DNA from: Durusdinium trenchii
Lineage: Eukaryota > Sar > Dinophyceae > Suessiales > Symbiodiniaceae
Direction of reading: 5' to 3'
NCBI GenBank assembly: GCA_963970005.1
Contig: CAXAMN010025695.1
Span: forward strand, 433,317 to 497,316
Length of the DNA: 64,000 nt
A program made the position numbers and the translations under genes. Below the pieces are notes generated by a model. It was not told the origin of the DNA and did not search any database. It saw nothing but the letters and a program-made list of their open reading frames with translations. Below, in pieces: positions 22,601 through 34,603 of the stretch (position 1 is its first letter; every line of letters begins with the position of its first letter).

Positions 22601-23346
22601 CTCTTGTGGTGGGATTCTTGGCCTCACTTGGCCCCCATATAGAAGAACCCAGCGACACACAGCTATATGTTGAGCAGCTTCGTGATGATGTACGCTCAGC
22701 GGTGCTGAGTTTCGGAAGCTCCATTTTTGCAACAGGTGTTTGGCCTTGAGCTGATTGATGTTCTTTTCCAGCATGTCCAGCCAATCTCACTCAGATCTTG
22801 AGACCCCTTGACACTTCTGGCCGATACCGTTTCACATGCATGGCCGAGAATAGATTGACTAGTACGGTATACGGGATGCGGCTGAAACCATTCTTGGGGG
22901 TTGTAGCTAGTGATGGTTTTGCAATCATCCCACCGGTTGGTTGTTCAAATATGTTTTCGGGACTACGCCCTAGAATCACCTTGAATGATCCTCTTGGGCG
23001 CAGGTGCAATACCCCTTGTAGGAAAATGCCTGACAGACTCCTGAGCACTGATTGAATCCCTTCCCTTTAAACAAGTGTTTGAGCGGTGAATCTTTGCAGT
23101 GGGCCCCGAGCGGGGGGTTTATTCTGGGGAAAGGAATCAGGAAAGCTGACCCAAAACCTGGCTTCATGATGGCTGAAGAGAAAGCATTAAAACTTTCAGT
23201 GTCCTATTATATGCTTGCGCAAGACTTTTCAGCAGGGTGGCCGATCCTTCCATTTATCTCGCACTTGATGTGTTTTCCGCATGTTTATTCTCCCTCATGT
23301 CGGATCACTTTTCCGCTTGGACAGTTTCAACCACCCTTCTTTTGAG

Positions 23347-23463
23347 GTCGACGTGCCCTGGAGCATTCGGCTTCTGGACTTTTGGAGCAAAGCCCAGGGT
23401 CTTTGGGGTCCAAAGAGATCCGTCAAGCGTGACCTTCCTAGACGCTTGGATATCGTTGAATAA
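23347..23463 (+). CDS. Possible terminal exon, gene unrecognised
   Basis: A TTTGAG acceptor is followed by VDVPWSIRLLDFWSKAQGLW and a basic tail ending in TAA. It is 38 codons in phase 0. Its function is unknown. Confidence 0.5.
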   Translation, partial: VDVPWSIRLLDFWSKAQGLWGPKRSVKRDLPRRLDIVE

Positions 23464-26400
23464 GCGCGTTTCAAGGCGAGCTGGTGGAATGTGTTCTGGC
23501 CTGGCCAGATAGATCAATCGTTGCTCCGCAGAATGGACCTTGGGCATCCTTTTTCCTCGTTGATGGCAAAGTGGCAAAGAGATGGAACTTGCAGGTCTTG
23601 GACATGAGCAGATGTTCCTCTACCCATGGGGCGGGTTTCGTGCATGTTTGTTGTCTATAATTTGTTTGTGGGATGTCTCTTCAGAGGCGTGACAGAAACT
23701 GCCGCGGAGACCAGGCACCCTAAACCGTACACCAAAAAAGCCTGCCTGAACCTAGATCTTCCCACATCAGGTTGTCATCTTCCCCATGAACTGTTCGTCT
23801 TCCCCATGGTTGCAACTATATACCCTATACATCCCTATACTAAGGGCCTACATGTTCCCTCATCATGAACTAGTCTTCTCGAGATTATCATGTTGACTTT
23901 GCAACTCATTGTGGGCCAGACCGACCTCCAGGTGCTGCTTGGCCGTCGCGGAAGCAGGTTGGTTTGGGACTATAGGGGACTAAGTCGGGCACTTGAGTTT
24001 GCCGCAGTGCCTTGTGGACCAGAAGTTCATGTTGGGATCCTGTATATTATATGAACTTTTGATCCTTTTCATATTGCCTTATAAAAACGCATTCATCCTA
24101 TATATGGGGTCAATGCGTTTGGTCTGCCCACCGCAGACCGACGGCCCTTCCACGACTCCCTGGGAGTCATCGCTTCAGAGTCTTGGAACCTCGGTTTCGA
24201 CATGTTTCGATCGACACCGTGACCATCACCACATGTGTGATCCACATGCTGATCGCTTCCTATGCCTATTTGAGCGGAGATGCTAGAGACCCTGAAAACG
24301 AACACATCACATGGAAGTAGTGAACAAACCCACCTGCTTTGTAGCGGAAAAGGATCTTCCCAGTGGCCATTGCCCATTTCCATGTTAGTGAGTCGGAGTG
24401 TACTGCTAAGTTGGCATCAGGGGATCCGACGTGCCGCACGGCAAAACAAGCCTCAAAGAGATCCAAGAGTAAAGAAGACCAAGACAACACACGCACGACA
24501 ACACAAGCAGCAGAATGAACAAACCCAAGATGGCCCAAGTCCCAAGGCCAAGTCCCTCAGTGCAGGGACATTTGTTGACATTATTCTGAGATGGATTTAA
24601 AACAACATCAAAAAACAAAGCGTTAACCAAAAATGAGTTTGTATTTGACCAGACAATCAACAATTGCAGTTCAAAAAGCAAAGCAAACCTGCTTCCTTTG
24701 ACCAGTGGCTTTGAACATTACCCTGGCCTCAAGAGCCATGGCATCAGCTACCAGTCGAGGCTATTTAGAGTCGAGTGTGGACTTGATATCGCCCACCTCC
24801 AACAGCCATACAGCCAGTCACATCAAGATGTGGATGGGGCTTTCGAATAGACCAGATTTGTTGCATTCTGTCACTGAAAAGTTCTGTCTTGCGCAAGGAA
24901 AGTATTTAATTGGCTTTGCGTTCCACCCAGGTTTCTTGTGTTGTTCGTTCCTATGGGGTTCTGAAGGGCCAAAAAGACATCCCCCCTTTGCTTTGGCGCC
25001 TCCTTGTGCGCACCACTTGTGATGGCGCAGCTCCGGGGGTGACCGCCATGCGCTCATCTTTGCTGATGGCTGTGTGACATGGCTGGTTTGGGAATGACAG
25101 TCGTGAACGAACCCGGAACGACGTGAGACACTCAGAGCATCTCAGTCGGGCCTAAGGGAAATCCAGTTCATGCCCCATAGAAACGAGAGAGGTTTGGGTG
25201 GTTCACACTCTTGAACAGAAAGCACAGCGAAAGGTCCAAGAGATGAACATGCTGACATGTCCAATTGCGGTCAAGTGCTGCTAACTCATCTATATAAGTA
25301 CTATAGTCTTATTTAATCCTATCCACCTATTAAACAACACGACGCCCCCACCCCCTATTAAGTGAAACTTGGTCGCATGTTTTCAAAAAAAAATATAAAG
25401 GGGGTCCCTGAAATCGGGGGGGGTCCAAAAGAGGGTCACCTGGGAAGAGCTTCAAAGCCCAAAAGTAATCCATAAAAATTATATATACATTCCTCTATTA
25501 AACTCGTATCAAAAATTCAAAAAGCCTCCAGATCGAAGGGTCTTCCTTTTCCCTAACAAAACATTTATTGGAATAGTGATTCTTGATTAGACTAATAACT
25601 ATATAAAGCTTTCGAAAGGTAATGTCGCTGTGCCATGCGGTTTTGCGTGACCTTGGTGGAAAGTGCGTTTGCATGAGTCCGTGCCGTTGGGGGAAAGAAG
25701 GCCTGCTGGTGTAAACGCGGCGTGCCATGGTGGATAGACGGGGTGGACAGATGTAGGCAGTTACGGTTGTTTTTGGAACTTAATTAAAGAAACTACCCCC
25801 AAAATCGACCATGTTGGTAGTTCAGTAGCGGCTTGAAAGGGCGGTATTTAAAAAATACCGAATTTAGGCTTTCGGACATGGTGTTTTTCATTAGGGAGGC
25901 TTTTTAAATAGGTACTCGGGACTATGGCACTCTTCAGGTCCAGGCTTAACACATGAGTTGAAACAAAGAGGAGCAATTTGGACGCCACATGATGCCACCA
26001 TGCTTCTCTTTGCCTTGCTGATTCATCATGTTGGAGGATCCCGGCTTACAGACACCCGCCGACCGCCGTGCGCACACATGTCCTGATCATTCTGGTCATT
26101 TTTAGACACCTGGGTCCTTTTGGTGTCCTTTTGGCCTTTGCTGCTTGGTCTCAGAAAAGTGCCCATTTTTCTCACCAGGAAGCTTTAGTCCCATCGACAG
26201 CACTAGTCCCATCGAACGCCAAGTCGACAGCACTAGTGGGATGCCGAGTCCGTCCAATCCTGAGGGGCTGGACGCGAACGTCTGGCTTGGACTGCTGGAC
26301 GGACGGCATCACACGGGGCCAGTGACTTGAATGGCATCGCTGGGGTGCGGAAGGGGTTTTCTAACTGCTTGGGGTCTCATGGTCCCCATGGACCTGCGAA

Positions 26401-27860
26401 ATGGCAACTCATCCCACCAACGGAAGTCTTTTTGGGCATGCTCAAAGACAGTTGAAGCATGTAAAAACACCCCTTTTTGCCGCCCTACTACCGTATAGGT
26501 GATGTGCGTCCCCTGATCCATCACCCTATTCCTACAGTATATATTCCTGTAGCGTTGGCATGGGCCCATCTTCATATTCTTCCCTCAACTCTCCATGACG
26601 CCTGCCCATTGAGTGGAGATGAGTGGATCCTTGTGTTTTTTTTTGTGTGGGAGCATTGGGCTGGGATGTGGCTGCTCTTGATGTTGCGGTGGTTGCGGAG
26701 GTGCTGCAACGCCATTTTCGGCCGAGGGGGCAACTCCCACTGCAACTTGGCTACAGTTCCTGGTCAAGGTCCAAATGCGTCCAAAGGTCTTGTCTGACCA
26801 GCCCGCCCCGAGCTGCTCAACGCTTCCAATCTTGGAAAGACCGAAGGATTTAGGTCGCTTGGTCATTGGTTTGAGCCACCAGTGTCATACAGTCTCCACT
26901 CCACTGGACAGCGCAATTGTGCGGGTGACCGACCGAAAGGCCGGAACGGCTTCCGAAGCCGCCAGGCTGGGATGGCCAGCAGTTTACCTTCGAGAGCTGT
27001 TGCGGGGAGCTCTCCGGCGAGGATAGGGTGGTTGGTGGAGGATGTTCGCTAAGAAGATGCACAGGGTGTAGATCCCCTCCCAGCCTGATGCGCCCAATCC
27101 AAGAGGACAGGTACATGAACACACTTGCAGGATGAACCTGCAGACTTGAGAGGGAACTTGCTGCTCGCAACATGTTCTGTATGTTTTTAGTTGGCGAGCA
27201 GGGCACAAGAATCGTCGCTGGCTCCGGGACCATCCTTTTGAAGCAGCTGCAAACAGCTACAACAAGTGAGTCGGAGCCGTGCATGGGGCTCATGTGGCAC
27301 ATGTCAATTTGTCACCCCATTCTTAAGCCTCGAAGATGGGAAAATGAACATGGCTGTGGATCATAAAACCATGGCCAAGCAATCCTGGTGGACCCCGGGT
27401 CCCAATGAATAAAAGCCAACCGAAACCATCGAAACCCCATTGCTTTATGGGGGAGGTTGGATTCTGCCACATCAAAACCATGGAACCCCCCCCAGGTCCT
27501 ACCACGCCACAGACTGTAGCGCCTTTGTCACCCACTTCAGCTTCAGCGTGGTGGGATTCAGCGTCTCGCCGCAGACCGGAGCTGGGGCGGCTGAGTCATG
27601 TGGACGTGTTTGGGGTGCGCCGGTCCAGCGGAGTCCGGGGCTCGTTCCGTTCATCACCCGCACGAACGTGCGGGTTTCAGGAAGCTTCACCAACCAGGGC
27701 GCTGTCTCAATCAATCGCCCGAAGCCACGATGGGAACATGATGGAACATGTATACTCGTTTGCTGCTAGTCATTGCACCATGATGAAGTATCTGAACTGG
27801 GTTGGAGTTCCTAGGCTTGACGTCGCATGACTTCTCCCCCCCACCTGCTTCATGCCCCAG
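23464..27860. other. Long stretch without supported exons
   Basis: Many short frames on both strands but no consistent splice-bounded exon. It contains homopolymer runs (25344-25430) and AT-rich patches. Two frames near 26.65-26.75 and 26.93-27.02 kb have moderate codon bias but no clear splice sites. Confidence 0.4.
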
Positions 27861-27933
27861 GCCCCAGCGACCCCTCGCGCGCGGGAGACGCTTGGGAGCG
27901 CTGCGCCAGCGCCATGGATTTGGAGCCTCACAG
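27861..27933 (+). CDS. Short exon, gene unrecognised
   Basis: A GCCCCAG acceptor, PSDPSRAGDAWERCASAMDL and EPHR, and a CACAG|GTCGGG donor define a 73-bp exon. One other frame is also open. Confidence 0.45.
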
Positions 27934-28503
27934 GTCGGGTGGTCTCACCTGAGAGGGGCGGGGAGGCAAACGGTGCCGGTGAAACCAGCTTCAAAGCGCT
28001 GAAACTGCACGAGACTGGCATTCCACCACGACATGGTGACCTTAACCACGACCAGGTTACCTTGTTCTGGCTGGTTTGCATCGATCGTCAGCTGCAGACA
28101 AACCACCCACGAAGGAGTTTAAGAGCGACCATGGAAGCTACTGAACGTCCAAGCGCTTTTTGGTGTACCTGTACCTGCTAGCTGCCATGGTATAGCCGTG
28201 GCTTCACGGAACAACAAGCATTCAGTTACGTTGGGGTCTGTATAGCTTGGTGGATGATATCTTCCACTACTTACCCGTATTTTGGGGCGCTTCCATGGAG
28301 TGAATGCAAACTCGGTCATGGATGTGCTCATGTGGGCACATTGGGGGTCATAAATTACAAGAGTATCACAATTACAGCCATAGAGATCCTTGAGTATCTA
28401 AATAATGAACGCTTCTGAGACGGGATGAAAGGAACATGCATGAAGAAGCTTTGTGAAAAAGGATGATGACCAGAACGCACGTCTCTTTTCACTAGACTGC
28501 CAG

Positions 28504-28610
28504 GTGCAATTCCGTGAATACAAGCACGCGGACGTGTCCGGAATGTGGCAGGCTCTCCATGTACTTGCCGTGGCTTGGCCAAACGAGCCAGCCAAAGCCC
28601 ATGGCGCCAG
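28504..28610 (+). CDS. Exon, gene unrecognised
   Basis: The 107-bp frame reads VQFREYKHADVSGMWQALHV and LAVAWPNEPAKAHGAR between CTGCCAG and GCCAG|GTGTGC. Both splice sites fit the dinoflagellate AG|G pattern. The gene is unknown. Confidence 0.6.
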
Positions 28611-29219
28611 GTGTGCAAAGTGTCATATGCGCCAGGTATTCGTGCGCTTTCGTCGAGAGAAGCGTAGAAGAAACAGGTGTTCGAGGTGCTTTCAACATGT
28701 CCAAAATATGTGTGGATTCGATGCAGGGAGAAACGGCAGAAACGTGTGCACGTGTGTTTGTGGAACTGAAGTGCGCAGCGCGATTTGTGCTACTAACTCT
28801 TGATACAATGGTGCAACCAGGGTTGGACACATAAACATGCTCACGGATTGACACCGTTCACAGCCCCACCAGTCCCTCAGAACGGAGGGATTGGTGAGAA
28901 ACCCCAGACCCCTTGATCCTAAGAGGGGTCCGATCCCTCCATAGGTTCGGGTCCAAAACCGCGCGTCTGGGTGGGGCACATCCATGAACCTGTCAATGGA
29001 TGGATTACAAGCCCTCACTTGTTCCACATGTCTGACATCGTCCTTCTCAGGCACTACATCCAATGTGCCTGACACCTAGCTCCCGACACATCGCCGATCG
29101 ACAGACGACAGTGGAAATGAATCCCCAAGACCATCCAGCGCCCATACCTTCACTAGCGGTCCAAGGAGTAGCCCTGCTCACAGGTCCGGTTCGCAGTCGG
29201 TGCAGTCCATACCTTTGAG

Positions 29220-29284
29220 GGTGCAGTGGCAGATTTGGCTCATAGACTCATGGACATCCGTCGACAGAAGGCAATTTCCGAAGG
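29220..29284 (+). CDS. Short exon, gene unrecognised
   Basis: After CTTTGAG the frame reads GAVADLAHRLMDIRRQKAIS and leaves at GAAGG|GTGTAT. It forms an amphipathic helix. Confidence 0.5.
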
Positions 29285-29624
29285 GTGTATCCCTGCAAAG
29301 CGTGGCCTCCCTGCTTACCAAGCTGTGATACAGTGTTTTTGGTTGGACCCCCTCCTTGCTGCAAGGAACAACGATATCAACGCATGTCATGTCAACGCAT
29401 TGGTCGCACATTTTGTGCAACACAATATATTATATAGCACCGCTCTCCTTACAACGTGCTTCATGTTTTGATTGAAAGGACTTATATTTTCAACGTCCAC
29501 CCACTGCTGAGCGGTAGAGTGCAAGCTTTCCACTAATTTACATCAACTCTAGCCATCATGTACTTTGCTATAGAAGAAAACGGTCCTTAAGCGTTTAACC
29601 GATTGTTTCATATTGTTTCCACAG

Positions 29625-29737
29625 CCAGTGTGGTGTCCGGGCAACACTCCGGAGTCCGGCAAACACGGCAGAAATATCCTGTTCGCCCGCCATGGGAGTT
29701 TGAGACATGGATCGATACCGAGTGGTGCCTGCAGATG
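29625..29737 (+). CDS. Possible exon, gene unrecognised
   Basis: Between TTTCCACAG and CAGATG|GTGAGC the frame reads SVVSGQHSGVRQTRQKYPV and then PPWEFETWIDTEWCLQM. A competing 49-codon frame begins with ATG at 29707, so the frame choice is not certain. Confidence 0.45.
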
Positions 29738-29938
29738 GTGAGCCTCAAGTCCTGGAGACGGTGGCGAAACAAGCAGAGCGCCAGTCGAAGCTCCGATTTT
29801 GCTGGAAGCAAGCGTATAGCTTCACACCTTTGCTGCCTCCACAAAGTCTAGAATGAGTCTAGAAGAGCCAATGTATTATACCTATAGACCTAAACACCGC
29901 ACATATACGCACACACAGTCACACACATATATATGTCT

Positions 29939-29986
29939 GTACATACATACATACATACAGACAGACAGACAGACAGACATACATAA
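29939..29986. repeat. (CATA)n(CAGA)n microsatellite
   Basis: A CATA run changes directly into a CAGA run. Confidence 0.95.
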
Positions 29987-30138
29987 CATAGAATATAGTA
30001 CCTAGTGAAGGGTAAACCATTATTGGTGAGCCCTCAGATGGGCTGGATTAAAAATGTAAGTTTCACTGACCATACATGTTGGTCAATTCCTCCACTTCTT
30101 GGCCCTTGGTGGATGAGCCCTGCTCGGCCCTGCCACAG

Positions 30139-30195
30139 CCAAGTGCGCCCCAGGAGCTGGAGAAGGGCATCTCGTTGGCCGATGCTTATGTCCAG
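30139..30195 (+). CDS. Short exon, gene unrecognised
   Basis: Nineteen codons (PSAPQELEKGISLADAYVQ) lie between GCCACAG and GTCCAG|GTGCCG, in phase 0 on both sides. Confidence 0.42.
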
Positions 30196-30346
30196 GTGCC
30201 GTGCCCGGGCGGTTTGGCGCGGTTTAATAAAACCAGAGTGGTTCAGTGGTTTAGCAAGTTTAGCATCTCAATCAGCTTTTGTTTACCAACCAGTCTACAT
30301 CATGTGTTTGGTGATCTTTGATCCTTGCTGATCCTGACATCTCCAG

Positions 30347-30453
30347 TTGGCCTCTTTAGTGGGTGCGCCTCCGGACGGCATCACGCTGCTGCTGCGCAAC
30401 GCGCCCAGCTCTGCACTACCGGTGCTGAAGCTGCCGTCCTTCCAAGAGGCCAA
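30347..30453 (+). CDS. Exon, gene unrecognised
   Basis: A CTCCAG acceptor leads into LASLVGAPPDGITLLLRNAP and SSALPVLKLPSFQEA, leaving at GCCAA|GTGGTC. It lies 1 kb before the first USP exon and may belong to that gene's N-terminus. Confidence 0.5.
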
Positions 30454-31427
30454 GTGGTCGCTGTTTCAACCAAAAACACCTGGGCCACAAGACTACAGTG
30501 CTCTACACAACTTTTTGAGTGGAAGAGGGCCGGGTGAGGAGTTTCCAGACACACACACATGTTTACTGGAATTGGAAGCTCCTCCAAACCAGCATATTGG
30601 AAATGGAAGCTGGTCGGAAGCTCCAATGTGTGAATTTTGCTCTTAAATTATCTAACGGCATTTTCATGGAAGCCAGATAATCTTGCATTCATGTTGGTTA
30701 GCTGTTAGCAGCGTTCTCAGTCGATGACCGTGCCCCCATTGCTGCCGGCATCCTTTCAAATCCGGATGTGATTGAGAAGATTTGAGGTGAAGTGGAGTGA
30801 GGTGTCAATAGACTCTAAGAAGTACTCTAAGACTGACCCAAATACCTGCAACAAAACATACGAACGGTGCATCGTGTTGCATGCTTCGGTTTCCACCGGA
30901 GACGAGCCGAGGCTGGGGATTCGCCACTCTGGCAGCTGGCAGCACCTGGATCGGTCACCCGGTCCGCGAGCGTCAGACCCATGGGATTGGCCCAAATCAG
31001 TTAGGGGGGGTTCAGGGTTTAGGGGTCAATGTAGCTAGAATGTCTAGAATTGTTATTTGAACTAGGTTTTAAGACATATCACGAATTATCAATATATAGT
31101 ATAATATCATATTATATAGTTGTATATTATATATAATGTTCGGGCCACGTTCGGGTCGTATGGAATGTTTGAGATATTGTCCCCTCTCAAGCAACTCTTG
31201 GGACTCATTTATGGGGTGGCACACTGATTCACACCATCTTGAGAGGCACGAAATCTTCCAACAAAAGGATACAAAAGGGCTCCCCGACCATCACGAAGGC
31301 CAACATGTGGCTGTACCGGATAAAGAGATAAGCACTCTTTTCTCCTAAGTCCACGTCATCCCCGCAATGGTTCAGTGTTAGTACCCTCACTTGTAGGTTC
31401 ATGGTATGCCCTACTTGACTCATTCAG

Positions 31428-31523
31428 GTGCTCCTCGTGGAGTTCACTCCACACGCCGTTGTCTCCACCGTCGGGCAGCCTTCGGAGCCGCGGACGAAGC
31501 CCAAGAAGCCACGGAAGGATGGG
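31428..31523 (+). CDS. Ubiquitin-specific protease, exon before the Cys box
   Basis: Thirty-two phase-0 codons lie between CATTCAG and GGG|GTTGAG. The frame reads VLLVEFTPHAVVSTVGQPSE and a lysine-rich end (KPKKPRKDG). The phase fits the next exon, which carries the catalytic Cys box, so this is probably the linker just before the USP domain. Basic linkers at this point are common in USPs. Confidence 0.62.
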
Positions 31524-31769
31524 GTTGAGTTTGACCAACAACGGTTAATAGTAATAGTAGGGGGTTGGGGGCATTTGTTGGTTTATTGGTCAAGCACCTA
31601 CTAGTCTCTGTTGTTGGCCTAAAGTGTTCTCATGTACATGGAGCAAGGCCATGTTGACAAAAACACAAATTGTTCGTTGTGGGAAAGGTATCGAAAGGTC
31701 TACGTCGAGTCTACGTGAAGAAACGAGCCGTCAGCTCAAGCTTAAATGGAGGCCAAATGTTTTCAACAG

Positions 31770-31851
31770 CTGAACAGTTGCCTTGCGATTCCTTGCAAAC
31801 ATCGTGAGGAGAACCTTGCGTTGAATGGCTTACGCAACCTGGGGAACACCT
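31770..31851 (+). CDS. Ubiquitin-specific protease, catalytic Cys box
   Basis: USPs are cysteine proteases that cut ubiquitin from proteins. This exon ends ALNGLRNLGNTC, the classic Cys box G-L-x-N-L-G-N-T-C, whose C is the nucleophile. The Cys codon itself is split: T at 31851 and GC at 32280-32281. The intron begins GTGACT. The exon enters in phase 0 after TTCAACAG, in agreement with 31428-31523. Confidence 0.85.
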
Positions 31852-32279
31852 GTGACTCGGTTGGCAGGGCAGGGGGGCAGCCGCGAAGCCCCTCCCCTAC
31901 ACAGTGCGAGCTGGAAGTTTGACATACTTTGACCTGCTCACAAGCCCACAGCGCCGTGAAAGTGTTCAGACTCCAGACTCTAGACTTTGGATCCCAACAT
32001 GCTCAGTGCTTCCATTGGCTCATTGCTGGCCAATTGCAGCTCGGATAAGGCAACGCCTTTTTGTCCACAAAGTCTACCCCGAAATGAGCTAAGTAACTGT
32101 TCAACTGCAAACATCCCTTCATATAGATGTATATGTGTGTATGAAAGAATGAAGAAAGCAAGGCCATTGAAGAACAGTCCCAATGCCACCATGGAGCATC
32201 TAGAATGAAAGAACCAAAGTAGTGACGCCAACCTTGTCTTCAGGGCTGCCATGGGGCCACTTAAAGCCTCTCAGCTGAG

Positions 32280-32370
32280 GCTACCTCAACAGTGCTCTCC
32301 AGTGCCTTTCGCAGACCCCGCTGCTGCGCCGGAACATCTCCCAGTGCTCCGAGGGTGGCTCCACCTGTAG
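32280..32370 (+). CDS. Ubiquitin-specific protease, continuation of Cys box
   Basis: The frame continues with YLNSALQCLSQTPLLRRN, the invariant helix after the nucleophile (Y/M-N-S-x-L-Q-x-L). It leaves at TGTAG|GCCAAA, a GC donor chosen because it alone keeps the frame with the next exon. Confidence 0.85.
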
Positions 32371-32567
32371 GCCAAAGGCTTTTTCAGGGTGCGGAGGGCT
32401 AGGCTTTGCTTGAAGAATGGCCTTGGTTCATCCTGCCTGGAGATTTGATATTTGGCTTAGGACCTGCAGCAGGTACTGATCTAGAACCAGTAATGACTAA
32501 AAGCTGCTCATCAAAACTTTTGGAGTTGGGAGCATCCAATGCATTCTTCTGACGTGGAACGCTTCAG

Positions 32568-32655
32568 GGTATTTATCACTCGATTGTCCAGGGCATTTGT
32601 GGAGACCTTGCAGCTGTTGGAAGAAGAGGAAGTTGTTGCGCCAGCGCACCTCAAG
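32568..32655 (+). CDS. Ubiquitin-specific protease, thumb helix exon
   Basis: The frame reads VFITRLSRAFVETLQLLEEE and then VVAPAHLK. USPs have L...F..L...L......v.P..f/lK here. The donor is AAG|GCATGG (GC type), phase 0. With this junction the distance from the conserved Pro to QQDAQEF matches USP2-like proteins exactly. Confidence 0.8.
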
Positions 32656-33105
32656 GCATGGGGAGGCTTTTGTGTTTCTATGTGTTTCTTATCGTTCTTG
32701 TACTTTGTCAATTTGTTTCTTTGCTAAATAGTGTTAGCTTAGTTGTTAGCTATTGTTTCAGGGTTCCAACTCCTTTTCGACCATATGCTTTATCTTTGCT
32801 TTAAAGGAGTATTAAGGAGCCCACCTTTGAAATACAGGGCCGGCCGCACAAGTCGCGTATTTGGGCGGATGTTGCTGAAGCTGGGCAAGCAACTGCTCCG
32901 GTCCAGGATTGTTTGGGGTGCTTGAAGTTTGAGTCAAAGGATCGAACCGCTTTGCAACATAGTCCTTATCCCCCACATATACAGTAAATATATTGCTCCT
33001 GTTCTGGAAATCTTTTAGTCCGTCAACTGCTTCAATAAGCCAATTTCCGGCAGTTTCTGGATGATCCAACCAGCCGGGTTGCTGTGAAGAGCTTTCATTT
33101 TGGAG

Positions 33106-33164
33106 GCGTGTGTGGCTACGCACAACAAGATCTTCGCAGGGAGTGGGCAGCAAGATGCACAGGA
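33106..33164 (+). CDS. Ubiquitin-specific protease, QQDAQE exon
   Basis: The frame reads ACVATHNKIFAGSGQQDAQE, the QQDAQEF/L box of USPs. It is split in phase 2 from the next exon (GA|GTTCCT). The sequence GTTCCTG is repeated at the two intron ends, so the exact junction could shift within that repeat. Confidence 0.85.
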
Positions 33165-33339
33165 GTTCCTGAGAAAGCAATTTGTTGTTCCTAGAAGGGT
33201 CGAAAGAACGTCAACACCCACGGCAAGTTCTCAGATGTGGAGATGCAGAAGCATTTCTGAAAGGTTCATGTTTCAGTCGACAAATATATTATAAGCAAAA
33301 CAACAGATCCATGAAGCTCGGTCAATGCCCTGCGCTGAG

Positions 33340-33398
33340 GTTCCTGCAGACGCTGCTGGAAGCCTTGCACCAGGAGTTGTCGAAACCAACAGCGGAAG
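33340..33398 (+). CDS. Ubiquitin-specific protease, exon after QQDAQEF
   Basis: The exon opens FLQTLLEALHQELSKP, the helix that follows QQDAQ in USPs (EFL..LLd.LHeel). It leaves at GAAG|GTGCTG in phase 1. The phase fits the next exon at 34536. Confidence 0.85.
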
Positions 33399-34535
33399 GT
33401 GCTGAAGGCTGCCAAAAGCGTCGTTTCTGGCTTAGTGAGAGAGATGCGAAGAGATTGGGTCCAAATTGGGTGTGTGGTTTGGTATTTGGTAATAGGGGTG
33501 CGGGGGAGCATGCGAGAACTCATTAAACAAACGCTAAGCTTGTGTGGCATTCCAATTTCCAGAGGCCGTTTTAGCCCGCTGTCGCCCACCCACCATCCAC
33601 GTTGAGAAGGATTTGTATTGTATATAGATGTATTTAGTGTGGACTACCCGACTCGCGGCTACGATTTATGTTTTCAAGCATGCAAATCCCAAACAGAAGG
33701 CAATTGCATACGTACCTTTGGCATCATGCAACTATCAGAAGGCACTTGGCACTTGTCTGTCCAACATGCAATGAAGCTCCGGATGATAAACATATATTTT
33801 ATATGTACAATTGTTTGGTGCCATGGCCTTGTTATGGAATTGATTACTGAGCTGACAGTAGCCTGTGTGGGAGGCTAGCCGTGCACTGCCGGTGCACTCC
33901 CGTACTATACCGTTGTTGCTCCCAAATGCACTGCAAAATGGTATGCGACCTGTGGATCAGATGTATGCAGCCTTGGGTGCTTTTTCATGTCACAGTCCAC
34001 TTTGAGGCTTCAGAAGGGGAAGAATGCTGGGGCCCTGGGGCACCCCTTTTCGAGCAACAATCTCCAATACAACGTTGCTCGCGGAACGGCGCCCAAAGGG
34101 CACCGAAACGCTATTGGAAACATCGGTCACAGTGGTGCCACGACGATGACTTTGACTGGGTGGTTTCAGAGACCTTTTGGTCAACTTTTAAATTGGCATT
34201 GAACCCCAATATTTTCGAGTTGAAACCACTCACTAACTCGTTGAAATGAATGGGACTCCTTTGCCATTGTGAGGCTGTGGAGGTTCTCAGCGATAGGGTG
34301 CCTAGGCTCCGATCCAGTAGGCCTCCACTTAGGACCGGGTAGACTTGGGCATCATACCAAGGAAAAGCGGATACAGCATGATACAGCCTTTTTGGGAAAA
34401 GTGGTTTCCGAACTCAACAAGAACAGGTCGAAAAGGTGAACCTTTCTTATCCAGGGAAACGGCTTAGGAGTCAGGCATAGACTTGTTCCTCCACTTCGCG
34501 TTGGCTTCATTCATCATGGCACCAGTCATGCACAG

Positions 34536-34603
34536 GTCCATCTGTCGTGACGGAGCTTTTCGACGGCCAACTGCGCTCCGAAGTTTGCTGCCCCTGCAGC
34601 CCG
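34536..34603 (+). CDS. Ubiquitin-specific protease, finger exon
   Basis: After GCACAG the frame reads PSVVTELFDGQLRSEVCC and PCSP. This matches the USP fingers start, LF.Gql.S.v.C..C, with the first zinc-type Cys pair. It enters in phase 1 as required. The 3' end is uncertain; the GC donor CCG|GCACGA is used here. The strand that normally follows (F..f..LsL) was not found between here and 36321. Confidence 0.78.
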
